64,000 nucleotides of DNA, taken from JBBQNR01 sp963774075. GTDB taxonomy: Bacteria; Actinomycetota; Thermoleophilia; Solirubrobacterales; JBBDJG01. A model generated the notes under the pieces. That model saw nothing but the letters and a program-made list of their open reading frames with translations. It was not told where the DNA came from and ran no database searches. The stretch is taken from contig CAVZDP010000003.1 in assembly GCA_963774075.1 (NCBI GenBank), positions 248,001-312,000 of the forward strand, in the 5' to 3' direction. A program made the position numbers and the translations under genes. Below are positions 15,618-24,149 of the stretch, piece after piece (position 1 is the first letter of the stretch; each line of letters begins with the position of its first letter).

Positions 15618-17377
15618 TAACGTCGGGCGAACTCGGGCGCCGCTTCCAAGGCGGCGCGGGCGGCCACGCGACCGACCTCGACCATGCGATCGAGCTGCTT
15701 GAAGTCGAGCAGCGGAATCGACCCCGTGTCGGGGGCGATCAGCAGATCGGCCTCCTGGCGTGCGCGCTCCAGGGCATCCACGCTACCGATGCCGATCGTG
15801 CGCGTCAGGATCTCCTTCAGGTTCGGTAGCGGATCCTCGATGCCGACCACCGCCCGCCGTGAGCGCTCAGCCCACTGGCGAATGCGGGGGCGCCCGAAGC
15901 GCGGCTTCGCGCCCGGAGGCAGGAAGCGGGCGCTGACGTCGACGGCGATTACGGGTCCCTCGGCCATCGCCGCCATCGGCTCGACCGGGAGGTTGTTCAG
16001 CACACCGCCGTCGACCAGCAGGTATTCCTCTCGCGCGTAGGGAGCGAACACCCCCGGCAGGCACATGCTCGTGCCCACCGCTTCGTAGAGCGGTCCCTGC
16101 CGGTACACGATCAGGTCGCCGCTCACGAGGTCACAGCTCACCGCGAAGAAGTCTCGTGGCAGCTCCTCGATCATCAGAGAGCCGAACGTCCGGTCGAGCA
16201 TCGCGCGCGCCCTGTGACCGCGAAGCAGCGACACGACCGGCACCGTGTAGTCGCTGAGGGGGTTGCGAAGCACGAACTCCTGCCAGCAGCGGTCACGGAT
16301 CTCCTTCGGGTCGAGCTCCATCGCGAGCATCCCTCCGACGTAGGCGCCCATGCTGCAACCACCCACGCGGTCGATCGTGATGCCGGCGCGGAGCAGCTCC
16401 TCGAGCACTCCGATGTGACAGAAGCCGCGCGCCCCGCCACCCGACAGCACGACCCCGACCGAGTTGCCCGTCAGTCGCCGCGCGAGCCGCTCGACGCAAC
16501 CTTGAAACGACCCGCTGGCGAGCGGGTGCACGGCGCGGGGGGCGAGCGCGTGGATCCACTTCGCCATGTCGGCCGCGCGACTGCCCTCGTGGTGGAAGAC
16601 CAGGTCACAGCCGTGAAGCCGGCTCTCGTCGTTTAGCCGCTCGGGCACATTGGCGCCGCTCGCGAGCCCGAGCACGCGGTCGGCCTGACGCAAGGTGAAC
16701 TCGGTCCACTCGCCGTCCGCTCCGGGCGCGTCCGCGACCAGCAGCACCTTGCCGTGCTCGCGCTCGGCCCGGTCGAGTCGCTCGCCGAACTCGCGCGGCT
16801 CGATCGCTCCCGCCCGCCCGTCCAGCACGGTCGCGTCGCCGAAGCTCCGGAGCTGCGAGACAAGCTGCTCGACGAGGCGCTCGAGCGGAACGCCCCCCGC
16901 CAGAGGGACCAGCGTCATGGTCGCCGGCAGCGGGTCCTCGGTCGCCGCGAGGCCACGGCTCTGCTGCAGCTGGCGCCCCAACTCGCGAGTGAGCGCGAGC
17001 GCGAACTCAGGCTCATCGGCGAGCAGCTCGACGAAGTGCTCCCGGTCGATCTTGAGCAGCTCGCTGTCGCGGCGAGCGCGCACGGCGGCGGAGCGCGTGG
17101 ATCCGGTCAGCAGCGAAAGCTCCCCGACGGCGGCGCCGCGACCGAGCACCCGCACCACGGTTGGCAGGGGCTCCTCGGCCACCACCTCGAGCCGCCCGGA
17201 CCGAACGACATAGAGGCTCTCGCCAGGGTCCCCCTGGCGAAAGAGCCACTCTCCCGCGGGAACCTGGACCCAGGTCGCCCCGCTTGCGATCGCCGTTCGA
17301 AGCCGCTCGGGAATCGCCGTGAAGATCGGCACCGCGCCGAGGAAGCTCTCGCGCTGAGAGTCTCCGAGCACCGCCAT
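15617..17377 (-). CDS. Cyclic-nucleotide-binding patatin-like phospholipase
   Basis: Protein of 586 residues with the layout of bacterial neuropathy-target-esterase-like lipases. The N-terminal cNMP-binding domain (about 15-140) has a phosphate-binding cassette GELSLLTGSTRSAAVR. A middle region (150-300) resembles the P-loop-like domain seen in this family. The patatin domain has an oxyanion loop GGGARG (313-318), nucleophile S342 in GCSMG and catalytic D456 in VDGGVLNN, so the Ser-Asp dyad is intact. It should hydrolyse phospholipid or lysophospholipid acyl esters, controlled by a cyclic nucleotide. Its ATG overlaps the stop of the FHA-ABC gene (TGATG), and the next gene overlaps by one base. 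A cyclase gene is encoded next door. Confidence 0.88.
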   Translation of the reverse strand: MAVLGDSQRESFLGAVPIFTAIPERLRTAIASGATWVQVPAGEWLFRQGDPGESLYVVRSGRLEVVAEEPLPTVVRVLGRGAAVGELSLLTGSTRSAAVRARRDSELLKIDREHFVELLADEPEFALALTRELGRQLQQSRGLAATEDPLPATMTLVPLAGGVPLERLVEQLVSQLRSFGDATVLDGRAGAIEPREFGERLDRAEREHGKVLLVADAPGADGEWTEFTLRQADRVLGLASGANVPERLNDESRLHGCDLVFHHEGSRAADMAKWIHALAPRAVHPLASGSFQGCVERLARRLTGNSVGVVLSGGGARGFCHIGVLEELLRAGITIDRVGGCSMGAYVGGMLAMELDPKEIRDRCWQEFVLRNPLSDYTVPVVSLLRGHRARAMLDRTFGSLMIEELPRDFFAVSCDLVSGDLIVYRQGPLYEAVGTSMCLPGVFAPYAREEYLLVDGGVLNNLPVEPMAAMAEGPVIAVDVSARFLPPGAKPRFGRPRIRQWAERSRRAVVGIEDPLPNLKEILTRTIGIGSVDALERARQEADLLIAPDTGSIPLLDFKQLDRMVEVGRVAARAALEAAPEFARR

Positions 17378-19716
17378 CAGCGCGCTCCCGCTCGCTCGCC
17401 GCGACGCAGGAGCAGCGCCGTGACCGCCAGGAACAGTACGAGGAAGACCGCGAGCACGAGCATGGCGAGCGGCATGGAGACGTCGAAGAAATGCGCCCCG
17501 AAGCGATCGGCCTCCGCGAAGGAGGGGCTCTCGGCGATACGGTCATTCATGTCGACGGCGGTGCCGAGTCCGGCGAACGACCACTGGGCGAACATCACGC
17601 GCGACAGCCATTCGATCGGTGCGCTCATCTGCTCCACGGGCACGATCGCGCCCGCGAACAGGAGCTGCGGGATAAGTGCCAGCGGGGTGAAGCTCATCGC
17701 CTGGTCCTCAGTGTCAACGGCGGCGGAGATCGCAAGGCCCATGGCGATCGCCACGAAGCCGGTCACCGCAAGCAGCGCGAGCACCTCCACGTAGTCCGAC
17801 GCCGGCGCGTCGAGCGGCCGTAACAGCAGGACGATCGCGGCCATCAGCACCCCCTGTACGGCGACCAGCGTGAAGAGCACCACCGCCTTGGAGGCGAGAT
17901 AGGCGCTCACGCGCACGCCGACGGCGGACTCGCGCTCGAACACCGCGCGCTCCTTGACGATCTCGCGGGCGGAGTCGATGGAGCCGAGCCAGATGGTGCC
18001 GATCGCCAGCAGGAAGAGGAGCTGCGCAGCGTCAGGAGGGCTGCCGCCGGGACGGTCGAAGATGCCCGACTGGAAGAGCAGGGCGTTCATCGCCGCGAGC
18101 AGCGGAACCTGGCCGACCAGCAGCGCCAGGTTGCGGCGGTCTCGCAGCAGCAGTCGCAGGTACCTGCGGGTCAACACGCTCGCCTGGCGCGTGAGGCTCC
18201 GGCCTCGGGCTGCAGGTCGTGGAGCCGAGAGGGGCACGGCGACGCCGGGGACAGCGGCGGCGTCCCCGTCAGCTGACGTCGCCGCGGCGAGCGCCGCCTC
18301 GGGTCGCTGATCGAATCGGCGTCGCCACTCCGCGGCAGGGTGGTCGCCGAGCGCCGAGTAGATGCCGTCGAAGTCGCCGGCGCCGAAGAACTCCAGGGCG
18401 ACAGCCGGCGGGCCGTAGAAGGTGAGCTCACCCCCGCGCCCCATGACCGCAACCTTGTCGCAGAGGGCGAGGTTCTTCGTCGCGTGGGTGACGACGGCCA
18501 CCGCGCGCGAGCGGTTTGCGAGCTCGCGCAGCAGCGACATCATGCGCGTCTCGAGCCCGGGGTCGAGGCCGCTCGTGGGCTCGTCGAGGAAGAGCAGGCT
18601 CGGACGGCTCAGCAGCTCGGCCGCCACTCCGGCCCGCTTGCGCTGGCCCCCGGACAGCGACCCCACCAGGGTGTTGGCGTGCTCACCTAGCTCGAGCTCC
18701 TCGAGCGCGCGGTTCACGGCCGCCTCGATCTCCTCCGCGGAGACGTCGTCCGGCAGCCGCAGCCGTGCCGTGTAGCGAAGCGCCTCGGCCACGGTCAGGT
18801 GGCGGTGAACGATGTCCTCCTGCGGGACGTAGCCGATGTCCGTGAGCCTGGCCGCCACCGGCTCGCCGTTCACCAGTATCCGTCCGCTCGTGGGAGTGGT
18901 GACGCCGGCGAGCGCCTTGATCAGCGTGCTCTTGCCCGAGCCGCTCTCGCCGATGATGGCGACCAGCTCGCCGGGCTCGATTGCCAGCGAAGTCGCCGCA
19001 AGGATGCGCTTGTCCTTCACCTGGACCGCGATCTCCTCTGAGTCGAGCCGCAGCGCTCCGCGCTCGTCGCGCGCGACGAACCCCGCGCCGTCGAAGGTGA
19101 TCGCGAAGGTCCCGATACCGATCTCGCCGCCCGTCTCCACCAGTGCGCGCTCGACGAGCTCGCCGTTCAGCCGCGTGCCGTTCCGAGAGCCGAGATCGGT
19201 CACCCGCACGCCGTCGCCGTCGGGAGCGATCTCGGCGTGGAAGCGCGACACGTTCGGGTCCGACAGCACCACCTCGTTGGTGGGATCGCGGCCGATTGTG
19301 AGCCTCGTGCCCTCGAAGCGCACCACGTGCCTGCCCACGACCGACAGCTCGCGCGAGGCCACCCTCGTCTCGTCGCCGCTGATGAAACGAACGAGCTCGC
19401 CGTCGAGGGAGATCGCGTCACCGCTCTTCAAGGCTCTCGACTCGGCGCGGAAGCGCTCGCCGTTCAGCGTCGTGCCGTGACGAGAGCCGAGGTCCTCGAC
19501 AACGAACCCCCCAGCATCGTCGACGCCCACGCGCGCGTGCGCGCGGGACACCCGGGTGCCGGAGAGCTTCAGCACGGAATCGTCGCCCCTCCCGATCGTC
19601 ACCCCGCCGCTGCCGATGGGTATGCGCCGCCCGCCGTGAAGGAGAAACCCCGCGGTGGGCGCCCTCACCCCCGCGCTCGCCCCGCGAACGCTCGACTGGT
19701 CGTCCGGCTCCGGCAC
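17377..19716 (-). CDS. FHA-domain ABC transporter (ABC-2/ABCG type)
   Basis: Full half-transporter of 779 residues. Two FHA domains (about 36-110 and 138-208; SRAHARV and GSRNGTRLNG are typical) can bind phospho-threonine. The ATPase domain follows with Walker A GESGSGKS (256-263), signature LSGGQRKR (354-361), Walker B LLFLDEPTSGLD and H-loop VVTHATKN, then an ABC-2 membrane domain with about six helices (515-775). FHA-ABCG proteins are known in actinobacteria, where kinase phosphorylation can recruit them. A Ser/Thr kinase gene starts 73 bases away on the other strand. The start is GTG at 19716. It heads an operon with the cNMP-patatin and NTF2 genes; the transported substrate may be lipid-like, but that is inference. 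Confidence 0.9.
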   Translation of the reverse strand: MPEPDDQSSVRGASAGVRAPTAGFLLHGGRRIPIGSGGVTIGRGDDSVLKLSGTRVSRAHARVGVDDAGGFVVEDLGSRHGTTLNGERFRAESRALKSGDAISLDGELVRFISGDETRVASRELSVVGRHVVRFEGTRLTIGRDPTNEVVLSDPNVSRFHAEIAPDGDGVRVTDLGSRNGTRLNGELVERALVETGGEIGIGTFAITFDGAGFVARDERGALRLDSEEIAVQVKDKRILAATSLAIEPGELVAIIGESGSGKSTLIKALAGVTTPTSGRILVNGEPVAARLTDIGYVPQEDIVHRHLTVAEALRYTARLRLPDDVSAEEIEAAVNRALEELELGEHANTLVGSLSGGQRKRAGVAAELLSRPSLLFLDEPTSGLDPGLETRMMSLLRELANRSRAVAVVTHATKNLALCDKVAVMGRGGELTFYGPPAVALEFFGAGDFDGIYSALGDHPAAEWRRRFDQRPEAALAAATSADGDAAAVPGVAVPLSAPRPAARGRSLTRQASVLTRRYLRLLLRDRRNLALLVGQVPLLAAMNALLFQSGIFDRPGGSPPDAAQLLFLLAIGTIWLGSIDSAREIVKERAVFERESAVGVRVSAYLASKAVVLFTLVAVQGVLMAAIVLLLRPLDAPASDYVEVLALLAVTGFVAIAMGLAISAAVDTEDQAMSFTPLALIPQLLFAGAIVPVEQMSAPIEWLSRVMFAQWSFAGLGTAVDMNDRIAESPSFAEADRFGAHFFDVSMPLAMLVLAVFLVLFLAVTALLLRRGERAGAR

Positions 19717-19778
19717 GGTGACAACCTACTCCCCGGCCGCTACTCGCGGCAAGACGTGCAATGCCGCGTCCGTCGATG

Positions 19779-19784
19779 TATAAG
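19779..19784 (+). promoter_or_regulatory. Putative -10 box, leaderless kinase transcript
   Basis: TATAAG lies only five bases before the ATG of the Ser/Thr kinase gene at 19790. Transcription would then begin at or next to the A of ATG, giving a leaderless mRNA, a common arrangement in actinobacteria. There is no clear ribosome site and no strong -35 box. Confidence 0.35.
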
Positions 19785-19789
19785 AGCGC

Positions 19790-20728
19790 ATGGCCGCCGA
19801 GCTCGAGATCGGGAGTGAATTCGCCGGCTATCGCGTGGACGAGATGGTGGGCCGGGGCGGGATGGGCGTCGTGTTCCGCGCGACCCATCCAGGGCGAGCC
19901 GACTCCAGCGCACTGAAGGTGATCCTTCCCGAGCTCGCCGCGGATGCCGGCTTTCGCGCACGCTTCGAGCGCGAGGCGAGGCTGGCGGCCCAGCTCGAGC
20001 ACCCGAACGTGGTCCCTCTGCATGGCGCAGGTGAACACGACGGGCGACTCTTCATCGCGATGCGCTACGTCGAGGGCACCGATTTGGAGGCGGTCATCGC
20101 CTCACAGGGGCGCCTTCACCCCCGTCATGCGGCTGCGATCGTTGCCGACGTGGCGTCTGCGCTCGACGCCGCGCAGGAGCTCGGCCTTGTTCACCGCGAC
20201 GTGAAGCCCGGAAACGTCTTGATCGAGGTCGGCGACGGTCACGCCCGCGCCTACCTGACCGACTTCGGCCTTTCGAAGATGCTCACCTCCGCGAGCGGTC
20301 TCACGAAGACCGGCCGCTGGGTGGGGACCGTCGACTACGCGTCTCCGGAGCAGGTCCAGGCGGGCGTCACCGACAACCGCTCCGACGTCTACTCGCTCGG
20401 CTGCGTGGTCTTCGAGATGCTCGCCGGCGAGATTCCGTTCCCGCGACCACGCGAGGTGCAGAAGGTGATCGCCCACATAACCGAGCCGCCACCGCTCCTG
20501 CCCGAGGCTGCGGCCGAGCCGGAGCCGCGAGAGGCTCTCGACGCCGTGATCGCAACCGCGCTCGCGAAGGAGCCGGGTGAGCGCTTTGCATCGGCGGGAG
20601 AGCTTGCGAACGCCCTGACGCGTGCCGTCGAGTCCGCACCGCAGGCCGAGCGCTCCCTCGAAGCGGTGATCAGCGAGGGGAGAGCCGAGCCCCACGACGT
20701 CGATCGCGGGGCCCCCACGGCGGGTTGA
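19790..20728 (+). CDS. Ser/Thr protein kinase (PknB-type, soluble)
   Basis: Hanks-type kinase of 312 residues consisting almost entirely of the catalytic domain. Visible are the glycine loop GRGGMGVV (21-28), ATP-binding K43, catalytic HRDVKPGN (H135, D137), DFG at D158, activation-segment threonines (LTKTGRWVGT) and SPEQ. No membrane helix or PASTA domain follows, so it is cytoplasmic. It is divergently transcribed from the FHA-ABC operon; FHA domains read phospho-threonine, so that transporter is a reasonable substrate or partner. All key residues are present. Confidence 0.9.
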   Translation: MAAELEIGSEFAGYRVDEMVGRGGMGVVFRATHPGRADSSALKVILPELAADAGFRARFEREARLAAQLEHPNVVPLHGAGEHDGRLFIAMRYVEGTDLEAVIASQGRLHPRHAAAIVADVASALDAAQELGLVHRDVKPGNVLIEVGDGHARAYLTDFGLSKMLTSASGLTKTGRWVGTVDYASPEQVQAGVTDNRSDVYSLGCVVFEMLAGEIPFPRPREVQKVIAHITEPPPLLPEAAAEPEPREALDAVIATALAKEPGERFASAGELANALTRAVESAPQAERSLEAVISEGRAEPHDVDRGAPTAG

Positions 20729-20740
20729 GACCGCCCTAGG

Positions 20741-21139
20741 TCACACCATCGTCCCGGCCAGCAGTGCGACGCCGAAGAGGGCGAGCGCGTGGAAGCTCTG
20801 GTCGACCGCGACGTAGAGGAAATGCCCCTCCTCGATGACCGCCTTCTTCGTTACGCGGATGTAAGCGCTGAGCAGGCGCCCGTCGTCTTGGACCAAGTGC
20901 GGCGTGACGATCAGCGCCGCGATCGCCAGCACGCCGGCGCCCGCATCGTCGGCGAGCCACACGAACGCGGGGACGAACGCGAGCCCGTACGTCGACACGT
21001 GAGCGAGCAGAGCCCGCCGCGACAAGGGATCGCGACCGAGCCCGCCGTGCTTGTTCCTCGCCTGCCATTCCGTCTGCAACAGGTAGTCCCCGACGAGGTG
21101 GCAGACGAAGAAAACGAGGAAGATCTCGGTCCACTCCAC
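20741..21139 (-). CDS. DUF3307-type membrane protein
   Basis: Small membrane protein of 132 residues with about four hydrophobic helices. HLVGDYLLQTEWQARNK near the N-terminus and a later histidine in VTPHLVQD match the DUF3307 pattern, a family of unknown function that often carries conserved His/Asp in membrane helices. It is flanked by two kinase genes on the opposite strand and has no obvious functional link. It ends 12 bases from the first kinase's stop. Confidence 0.7.
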   Translation of the reverse strand: MEWTEIFLVFFVCHLVGDYLLQTEWQARNKHGGLGRDPLSRRALLAHVSTYGLAFVPAFVWLADDAGAGVLAIAALIVTPHLVQDDGRLLSAYIRVTKKAVIEEGHFLYVAVDQSFHALALFGVALLAGTMV

Positions 21140-21168
21140 GGGGCGAACATACCGTTACGCTCGTGCCG

Positions 21169-22440
21169 ATGCACGAGCAGCAATCCGCAGCCTCGCTCGC
21201 CGAGGGCGAGCGGCTCGGCGACCGTTACACCGTCGGGAAGCCGATCTCGCGCGGCGGGATGGGGGCGGTCTATCGCGGTCGAGACGCTGACGGAGGCCCC
21301 GTCGCCATCAAGCAGCTCGTCGACCGCAGCCAAAGCGCGCGCTTCGAGATCGAGGCCCGCCTGCTGGCACGGCTTCGCCACCCACGCGTCGTGCGGGTGC
21401 TCGACCACCTCGCCGAGGGCGAGAGCAAGTACCTCGTGATGGAGCTGGTCGAGGGCAAGGATCTCGGCCTCGTCCTGTTCGAGCGTGGCGACCCGGGGCT
21501 GCCGGCCGAGGAGGCGATCCGGTACGCGCTCCAGGCGTGCGAGGCGCTTCAGTACGTGCACGATCAGAACGTCGTCCACCGCGACGTCAAGCCGCAAAAC
21601 CTGGTGGTGGACGGCGGCGGAGTCATGCTCGTCGACTTCGGCATCGCGCGCGAGCTCGGCGACGAGCCGGGCACGCGAGCGATCGGCACGCCGCACTACA
21701 TGGCGCCGGAGATCCTCGCCGGCGATCCGGTCTCGCCACGAAGCGACGTGTACGGCCTCGCGGCCACGTTGTGGACACTCCTCGCCGGCAAGCCGCCCGG
21801 CTACCGCGAGCGGTTCGGACTCGCGGACAACGTGCCGGGCGTGACGCCTCAGCTCGAGCGGACACTGCGGCAGTCGCTCGAGATGGACCCGGACCACAGG
21901 CTCGCCTCGGCCGCCGCGTTCGCGAGCGCCATCGGGTCACCGCTCGGCGTATCGTCGGGAGAGTCGCTGGCGCTCAGCGTCGAGCAACCGCGAGTGCAGA
22001 GATCGCTGATCGAGGCGATAGTGAGAACGGCCGCCGGCATGTTCGAAGCGGCCGCCGCCTCGATCGCGCTGCTCGATGACGTCACGGGCGAGCTCGTCTA
22101 CCAGGCGGCGTGGGGCGCCGGCGCCGATCAGATCGTCGGCGTGCGGCTGCCGCCTGGCGCCGGCATAGCGGGGTCGGTGGTAGCCCGGCGTGAGGGCATC
22201 GCCGTGCCGAGCTGCCGCGACGACCCTCGCTTCGCCGAGCAGATCGCGAAGGGAACCGGCTACGTGCCGAACACCATGCTGGCGACGCCGTTGGAGAGTG
22301 AAGGCAGGGCGACGGGCGTACTGTCCGTGCTCGATCGCCGCGACGGCGGCTCTTACGGCCCACCGGACCTGCCGCGCGCGGCGCTCTTCGCCGACCTCGT
22401 CGTCGCGGCGCTGCCGGAACGCGGCGCCCCGGGTCGCTGA
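21169..22440 (+). CDS. Ser/Thr protein kinase with C-terminal GAF domain
   Basis: Kinase of about 423 residues. The catalytic domain (about 18-265) has SRGGMGAVY, lysine in VAIKQL, HRDVKPQN, DFGIARE and APEI. The C-terminal part (about 270-420) is a GAF domain (AAASIALLDD, GAGIAGSVVARREG, TPLESEGRATGVLSV), a small-molecule or redox sensing fold. Kinase-GAF fusions suggest ligand-controlled phosphorylation. ATG at 21169 is preferred over GTG at 21163 because a TACGCT -10-like box ends seven bases before it, suggesting a leaderless message. The Crp/Fnr gene begins 33 bases downstream in the same direction. Confidence 0.88.
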   Translation: MHEQQSAASLAEGERLGDRYTVGKPISRGGMGAVYRGRDADGGPVAIKQLVDRSQSARFEIEARLLARLRHPRVVRVLDHLAEGESKYLVMELVEGKDLGLVLFERGDPGLPAEEAIRYALQACEALQYVHDQNVVHRDVKPQNLVVDGGGVMLVDFGIARELGDEPGTRAIGTPHYMAPEILAGDPVSPRSDVYGLAATLWTLLAGKPPGYRERFGLADNVPGVTPQLERTLRQSLEMDPDHRLASAAAFASAIGSPLGVSSGESLALSVEQPRVQRSLIEAIVRTAAGMFEAAAASIALLDDVTGELVYQAAWGAGADQIVGVRLPPGAGIAGSVVARREGIAVPSCRDDPRFAEQIAKGTGYVPNTMLATPLESEGRATGVLSVLDRRDGGSYGPPDLPRAALFADLVVAALPERGAPGR

Positions 22441-22473
22441 CCGAGGCTCCCTACTGTGATACTTGCGCGCACC

Positions 22474-23202
22474 ATGCCGGAGGAACAGCGCGAGAGGGCC
22501 CGCTCGGAGGTTGCCGACCTGCTCGCGCACGTGCCGGTCTTTACCGGGCTGTCGGAACAGGAGCTCGAACGGATCGCGCAGGTCGCCGTCCCGCGCACGT
22601 TCGAGGCGGGAGAGCTCATCCTGCGCGAAGGAGCGAGCGGCGACACGTGCTACGTGATGCGCTCCGGCCGCGCGCGCGTCACTCGCGAGCACGCGGGCGG
22701 GCGCACGATCACGTTGACGAACCTCGGGCCCGGAGAGATCTTCGGCGAGCTGGCCATGTTCGCCGGCGAAGTGCGCTCGGCCACGGTCGAGGCCATCGAG
22801 GAAACGGAGGTGGTCGCGATCCTCGCGGACGACCTCAAGCGCCTGCTGAAGGAGCATCCCGATACGGCCGTGAAGCTCCTGGGCGCGCTCGGCCAGAAGC
22901 TACGCGAAGCCAACGAGCGGCTCACGCGGCAGTCGTTCCAGAGTGTCTCGAGCCGGGTCGCCGGGGTGCTCGCCCGGCTGATCGAGACCGGGAGCGGTAC
23001 TCGCGTCGTGGAGAATCCCAAGCGCCACAAGTCGGAGATAGTCGTCAAGTCGACCCAGGCCGAGCTCGCCCAGCTGGCCGGAGCCTCCCGCGAGGCCACG
23101 AGCCGCTTCCTGGCCAACCTCCAGCGCGCCGGGGTCGTCACCTGCCGCCGGGGACGGGTGATCGTTCACGATCCGCAGGCGCTCGGCCGCTACATCTACT
23201 GA
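22474..23202 (+). CDS. Crp/Fnr-family transcriptional regulator
   Basis: DNA-binding regulator of about 242 residues. An N-terminal cNMP-binding fold (about 18-135) includes GEIFGELAMFAGEVRSATVEA, a phosphate-binding-cassette-like stretch retaining GEL and R-S-A. A long helix then leads to a winged helix (ELAQLAGASREATSRFLANL). The conserved RSA pattern is compatible with cAMP binding; no Fe-S cysteines are seen. ATG at 22474 is used; GTG at 22456 would fall over a possible -10 box (GATACT at 22458-22463). It lies next to a kinase-GAF gene and within 11 kb of a predicted adenylate cyclase. Confidence 0.87.
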   Translation: MPEEQRERARSEVADLLAHVPVFTGLSEQELERIAQVAVPRTFEAGELILREGASGDTCYVMRSGRARVTREHAGGRTITLTNLGPGEIFGELAMFAGEVRSATVEAIEETEVVAILADDLKRLLKEHPDTAVKLLGALGQKLREANERLTRQSFQSVSSRVAGVLARLIETGSGTRVVENPKRHKSEIVVKSTQAELAQLAGASREATSRFLANLQRAGVVTCRRGRVIVHDPQALGRYIY

Positions 23203-23245
23203 CGAGGTTCCACGAGGGGAGCGGTCCGGAGCCCCGGGGGGCCCC

Positions 23246-23274
23246 TTGGGCACAGGCGGGTCCGCCTGTATATT
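23246..23274 (+). promoter_or_regulatory. Putative promoter with palindrome filling the spacer
   Basis: TTGGGC (23246-23251) and TATATT (23269-23274) are separated by 17 bases. An 18-base inverted repeat (ACAGGCGG, gt, CCGCCTGT at 23252-23269) occupies the spacer and overlaps the -10 box by one base. It would drive the ASCH gene and suggests a bound regulator between the promoter boxes. Confidence 0.45.
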
Positions 23275-23284
23275 CCCGGCCTGC

Positions 23285-23307
23285 CACCGTGGGGCCGCCC
23301 CACGGTG
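23285..23307 (+). promoter_or_regulatory. 5'-leader hairpin before ASCH gene
   Basis: Perfect 10-bp inverted repeat (CACCGTGGGG and its complement) around a ccg loop, located just after the expected transcription start and 14 bases before GTG 23322. No U-tract follows. It could be an RNA regulatory hairpin or an attenuator. An alternative GTG start (23289) lies inside it. Confidence 0.4.
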
Positions 23308-23321
23308 CCGCCAGTCGCCTC

Positions 23322-23726
23322 GTGTACGTCCTCAACTTCTACTCCCCGGTCTTCACGGACCAGCTCAAGCGCGGCCGCAAGACGGCCACGATCAGGCTGG
23401 GCGACAAGAGCATGAAGTACAAGCGCGGCCAGCTCGTCTGGGTCACGGTCGGCTTTCGCCACGAGACCAGGGAAAAGGTCTTCACGGCCGTGATCGACGA
23501 TGTCGAGGTCAAGCGGGCGAACGAGCTCTCCCCGCGGGACGTCGAACACGACAACCCCGAGTTCAGGCGCGTCGACGAGACACTCCACTTCCTGAGCCAG
23601 ATCTACGGGCGGGAGATCGCTCCGGAAGACGTCGTGACCGTGATCCGCTTCTCGCAGGTCGTCGAGGGCACCATGCGCGGCGGTCCCGGCGGGGCCGGCA
23701 ACGGCCACGGCCACCTGGCCAGCTAG
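23322..23726 (+). CDS. ASCH-domain protein
   Basis: Small protein of 134 residues with the ASCH (PUA-like) beta-barrel pattern: YVLNFYSPVFTDQLKRGRKT with the conserved G-x-K-T motif, IRLGDKSMKYKRGQLVWVTVG, and VFTAVIDDVEVKRANELS. ASCH domains are predicted to bind RNA or nucleosides, and some hydrolyse N4-acetylcytidine. The C-terminus is a Gly/His-rich tail (GGAGNGHGH). The start is uncertain: GTG at 23322 begins the first strand, and GTG at 23289 is possible. It lies between the Crp/Fnr gene and groES as a separate unit. Confidence 0.7.
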   Translation: MYVLNFYSPVFTDQLKRGRKTATIRLGDKSMKYKRGQLVWVTVGFRHETREKVFTAVIDDVEVKRANELSPRDVEHDNPEFRRVDETLHFLSQIYGREIAPEDVVTVIRFSQVVEGTMRGGPGGAGNGHGHLAS

Positions 23727-23751
23727 ACGACCATCAGCCGCGCCCTCGACT

Positions 23752-23778
23752 CTGGCACTCTCCCTGCTAGAGTGCCAA
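23752..23778 (+). promoter_or_regulatory. CIRCE operator of groESL
   Basis: TGGCACTC (23753-23760), nine bases, GAGTGCCA (23770-23777): perfect 8-bp arms with the N9 spacing of the CIRCE element bound by the heat-shock repressor HrcA. It overlaps a possible promoter (TCGACT at 23746, TAGAGT at 23768, 16-base spacer) and lies 81 bases before groES. hrcA itself is not in the window. Confidence 0.88.
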
Positions 23779-23858
23779 AAGGCGCTCCTTGCGGGCGCCG
23801 GTTCTCGGCCTACTGACCGAGACACCCCCTTCCAAAGCGGAATTCAGGAGGTCTGCCT

Positions 23859-24146
23859 ATGAAGCTCAAGCCTCTCGGCGACCGGTTGCTCGTCAGGCCG
23901 GTCGAAGAGGAAGAGACCACTCCGAGCGGGATCGTCCTACCGGACACCGCCAAGGAGAAGCCCCAGAAGGGCAAGGTGCTCGCCGTCGGCGACGGAAAGC
24001 TCGAGGACGGCAAGCGCGTCCCGCTGGATGTCGGCGAGGGCGACGAGGTCCTCTACAGCAAGTACGGCGGCACGGACATAGTCGTGGACGGCGAGGACTT
24101 GCTCGTCCTCCGCGAGTCGGACGTGCTGGCGAAGGTGGAGGGCTGA
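23859..24146 (+). CDS. groES: Co-chaperonin GroES
   Basis: Co-chaperonin of 95 residues that caps GroEL during ATP-driven protein folding. It has the family start MKLKPLGDRLLVRPVEEEE, the mobile loop with SGIVLPDTAKEKPQ, and the C-terminal VLRESDVLAKVEG. Length is typical. The ATG follows a strong AGGAGG site. It is first in a CIRCE-controlled operon with groEL 77 bases downstream, with a hairpin between them. Confidence 0.97.
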   Translation: MKLKPLGDRLLVRPVEEEETTPSGIVLPDTAKEKPQKGKVLAVGDGKLEDGKRVPLDVGEGDEVLYSKYGGTDIVVDGEDLLVLRESDVLAKVEG

Positions 24147-24149
24147 AAG

